NCBI RefSeq assembly: GCF_029953595.1 | Contig: NZ_CP124535.1 | Coordinates: 1,954,001-2,018,000, forward strand | Length of the DNA: 64,000 nt | Direction: 5' to 3' | Source: Fuscovulum ytuae | GTDB lineage: Bacteria; Pseudomonadota; Alphaproteobacteria; Rhodobacterales; Rhodobacteraceae | Shown: positions 35,659-44,334 of the stretch, in pieces | How positions within the stretch are numbered: the first letter of the stretch is position 1 | Layout: each line of letters begins with the position of its first letter | Program-made: the position numbers and the translations under genes | The notes under the pieces: model-generated | The model's input: the letters and a program-made list of their open reading frames with translations, nothing else | Databases searched by the model: none | What the model was told of the DNA's origin: nothing

Positions 35659-36453
35659 TCATCGGAGGTGGCGTAGGAAATGCCGCAGCACCCGTTCCAG
35701 TTTTGCCGCACCCAAGGGGGCCATGGCCTTGGTGTGTTCATGGCTGATCTTCTCGTCCGACAGGCCCGCCGCCATGTTGGTGATGGTGGAAATGGCCGCG
35801 ACCTTCAGGCCAAGGAAGCGGGCTAGGATCACCTCGGGCACCGTCGACATCCCCACGGCATCGCCGCCAAGGATGCGGATGGCCCTGATCTCGGCCGGGG
35901 TTTCGAAGGAGGGGCCGGAATACCAAGCATAGACACCTTCGGGCAGGGGGACGCCTTCGGCCTGTGCGCTGGCCGTCAGCGCGGCGCGCAGGGCGGGGTC
36001 ATGGGCATCCGTCATCGGCACAAAGCGCGCATCGGTGGGTTCACCGATCAGCGGGTTGAGGCCGGAAAAGTTGATGTGGTCCGACAGAAGCATCAGGTCG
36101 CCGGGGCGGATATCGGCGCGCAAGGAGCCTGCGGCATTGGTGGCGATCAGGCTATCGGCGCCAAGGCCTTTCAGCAGATCAAGCGCGGGGCGCATCGCCG
36201 CCGGGTTGCCCTTTTCGTAATAATGTTCCCGTGCGCCAAAGACGGCGACGCGCACCCCTTCCAGATCGCCGATCACGAGGTTTGGGTTATGCCCCGACAC
36301 GCCCGCATGGGGAAAGCCAGGCAGATCGGCATAGGGGATCGCCACCCCATCCACAGCCCCCGCCAGATGGCCAAGCCCGGAGCCAAGGATCAGGCCCAGG
36401 CGAACCGGGGCATCGCCCGCGCGGGTGCGGACGAGAGAGAGGGCGTCGGACAT
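35659..36453 (-). CDS. punA: Purine-nucleoside phosphorylase
   Basis: A 264-aa trimeric-class (PNP/MTAP family) phosphorylase. Visible are the phosphate loop LILGSGLG (20-27), SGHNPNLVIG, EHYYEKG, the purine-site TNAAGSLR and the SGPSFETPAEIRAIR motif, then GMSTVPEVILAR. It splits purine nucleosides with phosphate into base and ribose-1-phosphate. It is the last gene of the BMP-type nucleoside ABC operon, overlapping the permease stop by one base, so uptake and first catabolic step are linked. Confidence 0.93.
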   Translation of the reverse strand: MSDALSLVRTRAGDAPVRLGLILGSGLGHLAGAVDGVAIPYADLPGFPHAGVSGHNPNLVIGDLEGVRVAVFGAREHYYEKGNPAAMRPALDLLKGLGADSLIATNAAGSLRADIRPGDLMLLSDHINFSGLNPLIGEPTDARFVPMTDAHDPALRAALTASAQAEGVPLPEGVYAWYSGPSFETPAEIRAIRILGGDAVGMSTVPEVILARFLGLKVAAISTITNMAAGLSDEKISHEHTKAMAPLGAAKLERVLRHFLRHLR

Positions 36454-37421
36454 CAGCGTTCCTTCACATAGGGTTCGCCCCCCGCACGCGGCGGGATGGC
36501 CTTGCCGACGAAACCCGCCAGAACCAGCACGGTCAGAACATAGGGCAGTGCATCAAGGAAGGGCACGGGGACCTTGACCTGCACCACCGCCTCGACCACG
36601 TCGGGGCGCAGGGCCAGCGCTTGGAAGAAGCCGAACAGAAGACAAGCCCAGAGCGCCGCAACGGGCCGCCATTTGGCAAAGATCAGGGCCGCCAGCGCGA
36701 TATAGCCGCGCCCTGCCGTCATGTCGCGGCCAAAGCCCGCCTGAAGCGCGGTGGCCATATAGGCCCCCGCAAGACCGCAGAGGATGCCGGTGATGGCCAC
36801 GGCGGCAAAGCGCAGGCCGACGACCGAGATGCCGGCTGTATCCACCGCCGCCGGGTTTTCCCCCACCGCGCGCAGGCGCAGGCCAAAGCGGGTACGGAAC
36901 AGGATCCACCATGTCAGTGGCACGGTCAGAAGTGCGATATAGACCAAGAGGGAATGACCCGAGATCACCTCGTAATACAGCGGGCCGAGGATCGGGACGC
37001 CCTGCAATTCTTCTGCAAAGGGAAGAGTGACGGGGTTGAAGCGCGCCTCGCCCGACAGGGGCGGCGTGCGGCCGCCCTGCCCGAACAGGCGTTGCGCGAT
37101 GAGGACCGTGATCCCGGCGGCCACGAAATTCAGCGCGACGCCGGAAATCAGTTGGTTGCCCCGGAAGGTGATGGAGGCAATGCCATGCACCCCCGCCAGC
37201 ATCATGGAGGCAAGGATGCCTGCCAGAAGGCCCAGCCAGACCGACCCTGTCAGGAAGGCGACCGAGGCCGAGGCCATGGCGGCCATCAGCATCTTGCCTT
37301 CCAGCCCGATGTCGAAAATGCCCGCGCGTTCGGAATAAAGCCCGGCAAGGCAGGCAAAGAGCAGCGGCGTGGCAAGGCGGATCGTGGAATCGAGGATTTG
37401 CAGAAGCGTGGCGTAATCCAT
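36453..37421 (-). CDS. Nucleoside ABC transporter permease (second subunit)
   Basis: A 322-aa BmpA-system permease with about nine helices; it contains LYSERAGIFDIGLEGKMLM and RLRAVGENPAAVDTAGISV, the signature of the branched-chain/ribose-like permease family. I start at ATG 37421 (MDYATLLQ) because it joins the upstream permease as TGATG. It works with the larger permease at 37421-38527 as a heterodimer. GAGFGRDMTAGRGYIALAAL-like residues (QAGFGRDMTAGRGYIALAA) match the conserved transport loop. Confidence 0.9.
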   Translation of the reverse strand: MDYATLLQILDSTIRLATPLLFACLAGLYSERAGIFDIGLEGKMLMAAMASASVAFLTGSVWLGLLAGILASMMLAGVHGIASITFRGNQLISGVALNFVAAGITVLIAQRLFGQGGRTPPLSGEARFNPVTLPFAEELQGVPILGPLYYEVISGHSLLVYIALLTVPLTWWILFRTRFGLRLRAVGENPAAVDTAGISVVGLRFAAVAITGILCGLAGAYMATALQAGFGRDMTAGRGYIALAALIFAKWRPVAALWACLLFGFFQALALRPDVVEAVVQVKVPVPFLDALPYVLTVLVLAGFVGKAIPPRAGGEPYVKER

Positions 37422-38527
37422 CACGCGGCCCCCTTCGCCATGCGTCCCGCGCGGAACAGGTTGAAGATCCACGTCAGCAGCATGCGCACCATCATGTCCA
37501 AGGCCCCGGTGAAGAGGATGACAAGGCCTTGGACCACGGTCCGCATCTCAATCGGGATTTTGGTCCAGAGGCCCAGCTCTGCCCCGCCTTGGAACAGAAA
37601 GCCGAAAAGAAGCGCCGCCAGCACCACGCCGATGGGGTGGTTGCGGCCCATCAGTGCCACTGCGATGCCGATGAAGCCTGCGCCAGAGGCGGAGTTGCCC
37701 AAAAGACGTTCCGCCTCGCCCATCACGTTGTTGATGGCCATCATGCCCGCCAACCCGCCGGAGATGAGCATCGCCACCATGATGATGCGGAAGGGCGAGA
37801 TGCCCGCATAGCGCGCGGCGGGTTCGGATTTGCCATAGGCGCGGATCGCATAGCCGAGGCGGGTCCGCCACAAAAGCGCCCAGACCACCACCGCCATGGC
37901 CAGCGCGATGAATAGGGTGACATTGGCCGGAACACCCGAGGTGAAGATCAGGTTCAGCCCCGGCATCTGGTTCAGCGTGGGCAGGTGGGTGGCTTCGGGG
38001 AAGTTCGCCGTGGCCGGGTCCATCTGGCCATCGGGGCGCAGCACATCGACCAGCATGAAGATCAGGAAGGCGGCGGCGATGTAGTTGAACATGATCGTGG
38101 TGATCACGATATGGCTGCCGCGCTTGGCCTGAAGATAGGCCGGGATCGCGGCCCATGCCGCGCCGAAGGCCGCCCCCGCGACAGTGGCGCCGATCAGCGC
38201 AAGCGACCAATGTGGCCAAGGCAGGAAGAGGCAGCAGAGCGCGACGCCAAGGCCGCCAAGCTGGGCCTGCCCTTCGCCCCCGATGTTGAAGAGGCCCGCA
38301 TGGAAGGCCACGGTGACCGCAAGCCCGGTGAACATGAAGGAGGTTGCGTAGTAAAGCGTATAGCCCCAGCCATAGGCGTTCATCACCGAGCCTTGCACCA
38401 TGACGGTGATCGCCTCCCAAGGGTCTTGCCCGATGGCGAGGATGACAAGGGCGGCGATGATCGCGGCCAGCAGAAGCGAGATGAAGGGAACAAGGGCCAC
38501 ATCGGCCCAGCGTGGTAGGCGTTCCAT
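37421..38527 (-). CDS. Nucleoside ABC transporter permease (first subunit)
   Basis: A 368-aa inner-membrane permease of the BMP nucleoside transporter type. The stretch VAFHAGLFNIGGEGQAQLGG and the GSHIVITTIMFNYIAAAF segment are conserved in this subunit. It forms the membrane channel with the second permease. Start and stop both overlap neighbours by a single base (TGATG), evidence of tight translational coupling across the operon. Confidence 0.92.
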   Translation of the reverse strand: MERLPRWADVALVPFISLLLAAIIAALVILAIGQDPWEAITVMVQGSVMNAYGWGYTLYYATSFMFTGLAVTVAFHAGLFNIGGEGQAQLGGLGVALCCLFLPWPHWSLALIGATVAGAAFGAAWAAIPAYLQAKRGSHIVITTIMFNYIAAAFLIFMLVDVLRPDGQMDPATANFPEATHLPTLNQMPGLNLIFTSGVPANVTLFIALAMAVVVWALLWRTRLGYAIRAYGKSEPAARYAGISPFRIIMVAMLISGGLAGMMAINNVMGEAERLLGNSASGAGFIGIAVALMGRNHPIGVVLAALLFGFLFQGGAELGLWTKIPIEMRTVVQGLVILFTGALDMMVRMLLTWIFNLFRAGRMAKGAA

Positions 38528-40083
38528 CAGGCGGCCTCTCCCTTTCCGGTCATCCCGGCCATCATCAGACCGAGATCGCGTTCATCCGTAGCCTCTGGGT
38601 CGCGGAATCCCATGATGCGTCCATCGAACATGACGGCGATACGGTCCGACAGGCTGCGGATTTCATCCAGTTCGACGGAAACCAAAAGGATCGCCTTGCC
38701 CTGATCGCGGAGCGCCACGATCTGCTTGTGGATGAATTCGATGGCCCCGATATCCACGCCCCGCGTCGGTTGACCCACCAGAAGGAGGTCGGGATTGCGT
38801 TCAATCTCGCGCGCGACGACGATCTTTTGCTGATTGCCGCCTGAAAAACTTTTGGCGGCAAGGGTCGGGATGGGGGGACGCACGTCGAAGGTGGCCATCT
38901 TCCTTTCGGTATCGGCGCGCAGGGCGTCGTTATCCATGAAAAGGCCGTTCTTCTGGTATTCCGGCGCGTCGTGATAGCCGAAGGCCACGTTTTCCCATGC
39001 GGTGAAATCCATGATCAGACCAAGGGCTTGCCGATCTTCGGGCACATGGGCGATGCCTGCCTTGCGGCGCGCGCGGCCATCCGCGCCCTTGCCCGACAAG
39101 GGCAGATCGGCCCCGTTCAGCGTGACCTTGCCCGTGGCGCGGGCGATGCCGCCCAAAGCCTCGAGCAGTTCGGATTGGCCGTTCCCGGCCACGCCCGCGA
39201 TGCCAAGGATTTCGCCCGACCGGATTTCGAAGCTGACGCCTTTCAGACGTTCGACGCCATGTTCATCGACAACCCGCAGGTCTTCGACCTTGAGCACGGT
39301 GCGCCCCAGCATGGTGGGTTTCTTTTCCACCTCCAAAAGGACCTTGCGGCCCACCATCAGCTCGGCCAGTTGTTCGGGGCTGGTTTCGTTGGTCTTGACG
39401 GTACCCACCATCGTGCCGCGACGCATGACCGATACGTTATCGGTCGTCTCCATGATCTCGCGGAGTTTGTGGGTGATCAGGATGATCGTCTTGCCCTGAT
39501 CGCGCAGCCCCTTGAGGATGCGGAACAGGTGGTCCGCCTCGGCCGGGGTCAGGACGCCCGTGGGTTCATCGAGGATCAGGATATCGGCCTGACGGTAAAG
39601 CGCCTTGAGAATCTCCACCCGCTGCTGGTGGCCGACGGACAGGTCTTCGATCACCGCGTCGGGATCGACGTCCAGTTCGTATTCGCGCGACAGGTCCGTC
39701 AGCACCTTGCGCGCCTTGGAGAGCGAGCCCGCCAAAAGCGCCCCCTCTTCCGCACCGAGGACCACGTTCTCAAGGACGGTGAAATTCTGCACCAGCTTGA
39801 AATGCTGAAACACCATGCCGATGCCCGCGCGGATGGCGCTTTGGCTATCGGGGATGGCGGTGGGGGTGCCGTTGATGAAAATCTCGCCGGAATCGGCGCG
39901 ATAAAAGCCGTAGAGGATCGACATCAGCGTGGATTTGCCCGCGCCGTTTTCGCCGATGATCCCGTGGATCGTGCCCTTGGGCACGGCGATGTGGATGTCT
40001 TTGTTGGCCTGCACCGGACCGAAGGCCTTGGAAATGCCCTTCAGTTCGATGGCGTAGCGCGCATCCGCCGCCTGCGTCACCAT
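38527..40083 (-). CDS. Nucleoside ABC transporter ATP-binding protein (two ABC domains)
   Basis: A 518-aa fused double ATPase. The first domain has Walker A GENGAGKSTL and signature LSVGHQQRVEILKAL with LILDEPTGVLTP; the second has the degenerate loop GVAGNGQSELLEALGG and signature FSGGNQQKIVVAREI. This asymmetric pair is standard for ribose/nucleoside importers. I start at the ATG 40083 (MVTQAADARY). The gene is 113 bp after the binding protein gene, with a strong hairpin between. Confidence 0.94.
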   Translation of the reverse strand: MVTQAADARYAIELKGISKAFGPVQANKDIHIAVPKGTIHGIIGENGAGKSTLMSILYGFYRADSGEIFINGTPTAIPDSQSAIRAGIGMVFQHFKLVQNFTVLENVVLGAEEGALLAGSLSKARKVLTDLSREYELDVDPDAVIEDLSVGHQQRVEILKALYRQADILILDEPTGVLTPAEADHLFRILKGLRDQGKTIILITHKLREIMETTDNVSVMRRGTMVGTVKTNETSPEQLAELMVGRKVLLEVEKKPTMLGRTVLKVEDLRVVDEHGVERLKGVSFEIRSGEILGIAGVAGNGQSELLEALGGIARATGKVTLNGADLPLSGKGADGRARRKAGIAHVPEDRQALGLIMDFTAWENVAFGYHDAPEYQKNGLFMDNDALRADTERKMATFDVRPPIPTLAAKSFSGGNQQKIVVAREIERNPDLLLVGQPTRGVDIGAIEFIHKQIVALRDQGKAILLVSVELDEIRSLSDRIAVMFDGRIMGFRDPEATDERDLGLMMAGMTGKGEAA

Positions 40084-40144
40084 GTGGTTCCCCCTGTTCC
40101 GTGGCCCGTCTTTTTGCTGCGGGTTCGGCCAGTCTTTATCAAAG

Positions 40145-40172
40145 ATGCCGCGCCAAGGGTTTGGCGCGGCAT
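40145..40172 (-). terminator. 12-bp-stem hairpin between binding protein and ATPase genes
   Basis: ATGCCGCGCCAA, loop GGGT, TTGGCGCGGCAT: a perfect 12-bp stem with a four-base loop, 24 bases after the binding protein stop. On the minus strand it is followed by CTTTGATAAAG rather than a clean U-tract, so it is more likely an mRNA-stabilising or partial attenuating structure. Confidence 0.65.
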
Positions 40173-40196
40173 GTTTTCGCAAATGCCGTCAGGCGA

Positions 40197-41192
40197 TCAG
40201 AAGGTCGCCGCAGGGCAGGTGTTGTCAGACATGTAGTCGTGGACCACCAACTCGCCCGATTTGATCTTGGCGGCGGCGGCATCGACAGTTGCCTGCATTT
40301 CAGCCGAGACGAGCGGGGCGTTGTTTTCATCCATAGCGTAGCCCACGCCATCATTGGCCAGACCCATGACATTGATGCCGGGGGTCAGGTCGGTGCCTTC
40401 CTTGAAGGCCTCATAGACCGCGTTGTCGACGCGCTTGAGCATGGAGGTCAGAACCTTGCCCGGATGCAGGTAGTTCTGGTTGCTGTCCACGCCGATCGAC
40501 AGAATGCCTTCGTCGGCGGCAGCTTGCAGCACGCCCACGCCCGTGCCGCCTGCGGCGGCATAAATCACGTCGGCGCCTTGCGCCTTTTGGCCCTTGGCGA
40601 GTTCTGCACCCTTGACCGGGTCATTCCATGCGGCCGGGGTTGTGCCCGTCATGTTCAGGACGACGGTGGCATCGGGGTTCACAGCCTTCACGCCTTGCGC
40701 GTAGCCGCAGCCGAATTTGCGGATCAGCGGGATGTCCATGCCGCCGATGAAGCCGACGGTCCCGGTCTTGGAGGCCAGACCCGCCATCATGCCGACGAGG
40801 TAGGAGCCTTCATGTTCGTTGAACACGACGGATTTCACGTTCGGCGCATCCACGACCATGTCGATGATGGCAAATTTGGTGTCGGGGAAATCGGCGGCGA
40901 CCTTGGTCAGCGCATCGCCAAAGGCAAAGCCCGTCATGACGACAGGATTGGAGCCTGCTTCGGCCAGACGACGCAGCGCCTGCTCGCGCTGGGCTTCGTC
41001 CTGCATCTCAAGCTCTTTGTAGGTGCCGCCGGTTTCTTGCGCCCAGCGCTCGGCCCCGTTAAAGGCGGCTTCGTTGAAGGATTTGTCGAACTTGCCGCCA
41101 AGGTCAAAGATGATGGCGGGTTCGGCGGTGGCAATACCGGCGGTCAGGGCCAAAGTGGCCGCAGCGCCGAGGAATTGCTTCATGAGGGTCAT
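40197..41192 (-). CDS. BMP family ABC transporter substrate-binding protein
   Basis: A 331-aa periplasmic lipoprotein-family receptor, here with a cleavable signal (about 1-23, ending ATA-EP) and no lipobox cysteine. The mature start PAIIFDLGGKFDKSFNEAAFNG is the PnrA/BmpA hallmark; GFAFGDALTKVAADFP and GFIGGMDIPLIRKF are further conserved positions. BMP receptors bind purine nucleosides, which fits the purine nucleoside phosphorylase at the end of the operon. It is the first gene, as usual for the most abundant component. Confidence 0.93.
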   Translation of the reverse strand: MTLMKQFLGAAATLALTAGIATAEPAIIFDLGGKFDKSFNEAAFNGAERWAQETGGTYKELEMQDEAQREQALRRLAEAGSNPVVMTGFAFGDALTKVAADFPDTKFAIIDMVVDAPNVKSVVFNEHEGSYLVGMMAGLASKTGTVGFIGGMDIPLIRKFGCGYAQGVKAVNPDATVVLNMTGTTPAAWNDPVKGAELAKGQKAQGADVIYAAAGGTGVGVLQAAADEGILSIGVDSNQNYLHPGKVLTSMLKRVDNAVYEAFKEGTDLTPGINVMGLANDGVGYAMDENNAPLVSAEMQATVDAAAAKIKSGELVVHDYMSDNTCPAATF

Positions 41193-41372
41193 GCTGGTCT
41201 CCCGGTTGTTATTCTATCCCGTCTCACGTGCCGCCCATCCCTTTGGCCGGGCAGCCGTTCACCCGTAGTTTAGGGCGGATTCGGGACGGAGGGTCAACAC
41301 CTCATTGTGAGCCGAGGCGGGCTGTTTTGACTTATTGATCAAATCAAGTGCGGAGGACGTTACGGCAAGCCG

Positions 41373-41789
41373 TCAGGCAAGCGCGCGCTGCATCACGATG
41401 GCCGCGATCCGGGTGCCATCGGGGCGGACGTAATAAGCGGGGCGGCGGCCCAGTTCCGCGAATCCCTGCGCGGCATAAAGGGCGCGGGCGGCGGCATTGT
41501 CTTCTGCCACTTCCAGAAAGGCGCTGGCCGCGCCGCGCAGGCGGGCCTGATAGAGGAAGCGCGCCAGAAGCTTGCGCCCAAGGCCAAGGCGGCGGGATTC
41601 GGGGGCCACGGCAAGGGTCAAAAGCTCTGCCTCGCCCGCGACGGCACGGCCAAGGAGGAAGGCCGCATCTCCTTCGACCAGAAGAAAGGCCAATGGGTCG
41701 GTCAGAAAGGATGTGAAGGCCGCTTCGGACCACGGCGGCGGGGTAGTGAAGCAGCGCGCATGCAGGGCGGCGAGTTCGGCAGGCGTCAC
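41373..41789 (-). CDS. rimI: Ribosomal-protein-alanine N-acetyltransferase
   Basis: A 138-aa GNAT enzyme. The acetyl-CoA loop reads VAPESRRLGLGRKLLARF and LEVAEDNAAARALYAAQGF is the next conserved block. It is co-transcribed with tsaB (ATGA overlap at 41786-41789), the classic tsaB-rimI pair, which supports the RimI assignment over other GNATs. The 180-bp spacer to the BMP operon holds no gene. Confidence 0.88.
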   Translation of the reverse strand: MTPAELAALHARCFTTPPPWSEAAFTSFLTDPLAFLLVEGDAAFLLGRAVAGEAELLTLAVAPESRRLGLGRKLLARFLYQARLRGAASAFLEVAEDNAAARALYAAQGFAELGRRPAYYVRPDGTRIAAIVMQRALA

Positions 41790-42409
41790 GGCAAGATCAC
41801 CGGCGGCGGGTCGGAGGGGGGCGCGGCATCCGCCCCGCGCAGGTAGAAGGGCGCGGGACGGGGCTGGTCAGTCCCAAGGCGAGAGGCCGCGATGCGGGCG
41901 ATGGCATGGGTCAGGGGCATGGCGGGCGGCAGGGCCATCGGCCCTGCGGCGGAACCGGTAAGGTATGGCGCAGGATGGGCGATATCGCCCATCTTACAGA
42001 GGGCGGCACGCCCTGCCCCATCGGCGGTGAAGGTCTGAACATAGGCCTCGCCCCGGCGGGCATCCTCGATCACCGTCACGGGGCGCGGCAGGCCATGGGC
42101 CAACGATTCCAGCCGTGTCACGCCAATGGCCGGGATGCCCAAGGACAGCGCCAGCCCCCGCGCCGCCGCCACCGCGATGCGGATGCCGGTGAAATTGCCG
42201 GGGCCGGTGCCCACGGCCAGCGCGGCAAGGTCGCGCCAGTCATGCCCGGCTTGCGCCAGCAACGCCTCGCAAAGCGGCAGCAGACGCTCGGCCTGACCTT
42301 TATCCATCTCTTCCCATGCTTCGGCCAAGATCTGGTCGCCCGACAGCAAAGCGGCCGCGCAATGCGCGGCCGATGTGTCAAAGGCAAGGATCAAGGGATC
42401 AGGCCGCAA
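41786..42409 (-). CDS. tsaB: tRNA N6-threonylcarbamoyladenosine biosynthesis protein TsaB
   Basis: A 207-aa ASKHA-fold protein, slightly short. LILAFDTSAAHCAAAL at the N-terminus and GTGPGNFTGIRIAVAAARGLAL are the family landmarks. It partners TsaD and TsaE to make t6A on ANN-decoding tRNAs. Its start overlaps the nfuA 3' end by 11 bp and its stop overlaps rimI. Confidence 0.92.
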   Translation of the reverse strand: MRPDPLILAFDTSAAHCAAALLSGDQILAEAWEEMDKGQAERLLPLCEALLAQAGHDWRDLAALAVGTGPGNFTGIRIAVAAARGLALSLGIPAIGVTRLESLAHGLPRPVTVIEDARRGEAYVQTFTADGAGRAALCKMGDIAHPAPYLTGSAAGPMALPPAMPLTHAIARIAASRLGTDQPRPAPFYLRGADAAPPSDPPPVILP

Positions 42410-42959
42410 CGGGCCGGACCTCCAGCACCTCGGGGATATAATGGCGCAGAAGGTTCTCGATCCCCATTTTCAGCGTGAGGGTCGAGGAGGGGCAGCCCGC
42501 ACAAGCGCCTTGCATGTGCAAATAGACCACGCCGCGATCAAAGCCGTGGAAGGTGATGTCGCCGCCATCCTGCGCCACGGCAGGGCGCACGCGGGTGTCG
42601 AGGAGTTCCTTGATCTGGCGAACGATGTCGCCATCTTCGCCCGTATGTTCAGCATGGCCGCCCGCCGCGCCTTCGCCTTCAATCACGGCGGCGCCGGATT
42701 GGTAATGTTCCATGATCGCGCCAAGGATCGCGGGTTTGATATGGTCCCACTCGGCCTTCTCGGCCTTGGTCACAGTCACGAAATCGGTGCCGAAGAAGAC
42801 GCCTGTCACGCCCCCCGTGGCAAAGATGCGCCGTGCCAGCGGCGATTTCGACGCGGCTTCGGCATTGGGGAAGTCGGCCGTGCCAAGCTCAAGCACAGTT
42901 TGCCCCGGCAGGAATTTCAGCGTGGCGGGGTTCGGGGTGGATTCGGTCTGGATGAACAT
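42399..42959 (-). CDS. nfuA: NifU-family Fe-S scaffold protein (Nfu type)
   Basis: A 186-aa protein: N-terminal Nfu_N domain (MFIQTESTPNPATLKFLPG) and C-terminal NifU-like domain with the cluster-binding CAGC pair (QGACAGCPSSTLTLKMGIE). It carries and delivers 4Fe-4S clusters. The first gene of a minus-strand operon with tsaB and rimI. The divergent spacer has an Irr-like palindrome, suggesting iron control of this operon. Confidence 0.93.
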   Translation of the reverse strand: MFIQTESTPNPATLKFLPGQTVLELGTADFPNAEAASKSPLARRIFATGGVTGVFFGTDFVTVTKAEKAEWDHIKPAILGAIMEHYQSGAAVIEGEGAAGGHAEHTGEDGDIVRQIKELLDTRVRPAVAQDGGDITFHGFDRGVVYLHMQGACAGCPSSTLTLKMGIENLLRHYIPEVLEVRPVAA

Positions 42960-43028
42960 GTCGCCACCTCCGGGGGGCTTGTCTTACTATTCCCCTCGGA
43001 TATGCGCCCTCGGACCCGGGCTGTCAAG

Positions 43029-43045
43029 TTTGGAACCGTTCTAAA
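43029..43045. promoter_or_regulatory. Irr-type (ICE) palindrome between nfuA and di-heme peroxidase
   Basis: TTTGGAACCGTTCTAAA: half-sites GGAA and TTCT with TTT/AAA flanks fit the Irr ICE pattern TTTRGAAYNRTTCYAAA as I recall it. It lies 51 bp from the peroxidase start and 69 bp from the nfuA start. Irr control of a di-heme cytochrome c peroxidase is known in R. sphaeroides. Confidence 0.6.
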
Positions 43046-43096
43046 CTGTGTTTGGTGCGGCGTTGCGCGGGGCGGCGGATGCGCTAAACTCGCGGT

Positions 43097-44116
43097 ATGA
43101 GAGTCTTTCCCGCGCTCTGCCTGTTTTTTGCATTGGCGGCGCCGATGTCGGCCTTGGCGGACAGTCTGCGCGACCATGCGCTCAGCTTGTTCGAGCCGCT
43201 CCCGGAGCGGATCGCAACGCTGGACGGCCGCACCGTGACCGAGGCCGAGGTAGCGCTGGGCCAGATGCTGTTCTTCGATCCGCGTCTGGCCGATGATGGG
43301 GCCACCGCCTGCACAGCCTGTCACGATCCGGCGACAGGGGGCGATGGGAACCGCCCCATGTCGATGGGCCATGCCTGGCAAGGGGGGCCGCAAAATGCCC
43401 CCACGATATTCAACGCCACGCTGAATGGCGCGCGGTTCTGGCAGGGCTGGGATGAAGATCTGGCCCAAGCGGGGACGCGCGATCCCTATCGGGCCGAGCG
43501 CATTGCCACACCCGACCGGATGGTGGCGGTGCTGGCCTCCATGCCCGGATATGTCGCGGCCTTTGAGGCCGCCTTTCCCGGCGAGACGAACCCGATCCGC
43601 CCCGAAACGGCGTCGCGTGCGTTGGCGGCCTTTGCCAGCACGCTACTGACGCCCGCCCCGTTCGACGATTGGTTGCGGGGTGAGGGTGCGCTGCCGGATG
43701 AGGCGCGCAAGGGCCTTGCCCTGTTCATCGACAGGGGCTGCGCCGGGTGCCATCAAGGGGTGAACCTTGGCGGTGACAGCTATCACCCGCTGCGTGTGGC
43801 ACGCGTCCCGGGGACCGAGGCGCTGCCGGAAAGCGGTGTCTGCTTTGCCTTGGAAGAGGCGGATGGGGCGGAATACCTGTATCGCGCGGGCAGCTTGCGC
43901 AACATCACGCGGACATCCCCCTATTTCAGCGAGGGCAGTGTGCGATCCCTGCCTTTGGCCGTGCAGATCATGGGTCGGAGCCAACTGGGCACAGACCTGA
44001 CCGAGGCAGAGGCGGACCTGATCACGGCCTTCCTTGCAACGCTGCAAGGACGGGTCCCGCCGATCACGCTGCCCGTGCTGCCCGACGAGACGGCGCTGAC
44101 GCCCGCGCCAAACTAG
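43097..44116 (+). CDS. ccpA: Di-heme cytochrome c peroxidase family protein
   Basis: A 339-aa periplasmic protein with a signal peptide (about 1-21, cut after SALA). Two c-type haem sites are visible: CTACHD near residue 73 and CAGCHQ near 218. The region around MSMGHAWQGGPQNAPTIFNA and the C-terminal RNITRTSPYFSEGSV is typical of bacterial CcpA/MauG-like peroxidases, which reduce H2O2 with electrons from cytochrome c. Length is normal. The upstream spacer holds an Irr-type box. It converges with a 41-aa small gene. Confidence 0.88.
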   Translation: MRVFPALCLFFALAAPMSALADSLRDHALSLFEPLPERIATLDGRTVTEAEVALGQMLFFDPRLADDGATACTACHDPATGGDGNRPMSMGHAWQGGPQNAPTIFNATLNGARFWQGWDEDLAQAGTRDPYRAERIATPDRMVAVLASMPGYVAAFEAAFPGETNPIRPETASRALAAFASTLLTPAPFDDWLRGEGALPDEARKGLALFIDRGCAGCHQGVNLGGDSYHPLRVARVPGTEALPESGVCFALEEADGAEYLYRAGSLRNITRTSPYFSEGSVRSLPLAVQIMGRSQLGTDLTEAEADLITAFLATLQGRVPPITLPVLPDETALTPAPN

Positions 44117-44122
44117 GCAGGG

Positions 44123-44248
44123 TCAGGGTTCCCAATAGCCATACATCTGCGCCAGTGCCGCGCGGCAGCGCAGCGGATCGGTGGCGCGGCGCATCAGAAG
44201 GCGCAGGGGGGCGGGCAGGATCAGGGAATAGGGGCGGCGATGGCGCAT
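44123..44248 (-). CDS. Small basic protein, 41 aa
   Basis: An unrecognised short gene. AGGAAGGAG lies about seven bases before the ATG at 44248 (another in-frame ATG at 44254 is too close to it). The product starts MRHRRPYSLILPAPLRLLMR and ends in AQMYGYWEP; it is strongly basic with an amphipathic leucine-rich middle. It ends six bases after the convergent peroxidase stop. Real coding is suggested by the ribosome site and full use of the gap, but comparative data are needed. Confidence 0.5.
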   Translation of the reverse strand: MRHRRPYSLILPAPLRLLMRRATDPLRCRAALAQMYGYWEP

Positions 44249-44334
44249 CTGCATGCTCCTTCCTGTCAGTCCTCCCCGAATGCATCATGCTGCATTGCGG
44301 CAGGCATGTCACCGATTCGCGCCGCAGCGCGGCA

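Noticed and set aside
41335-41347. TTGAT-CAA-ATCAA upstream of rimI as an FNR-type site
   Set aside because: The half-sites are separated by three bases instead of four, and it lies downstream of the nearby promoters rather than in front of a gene start.
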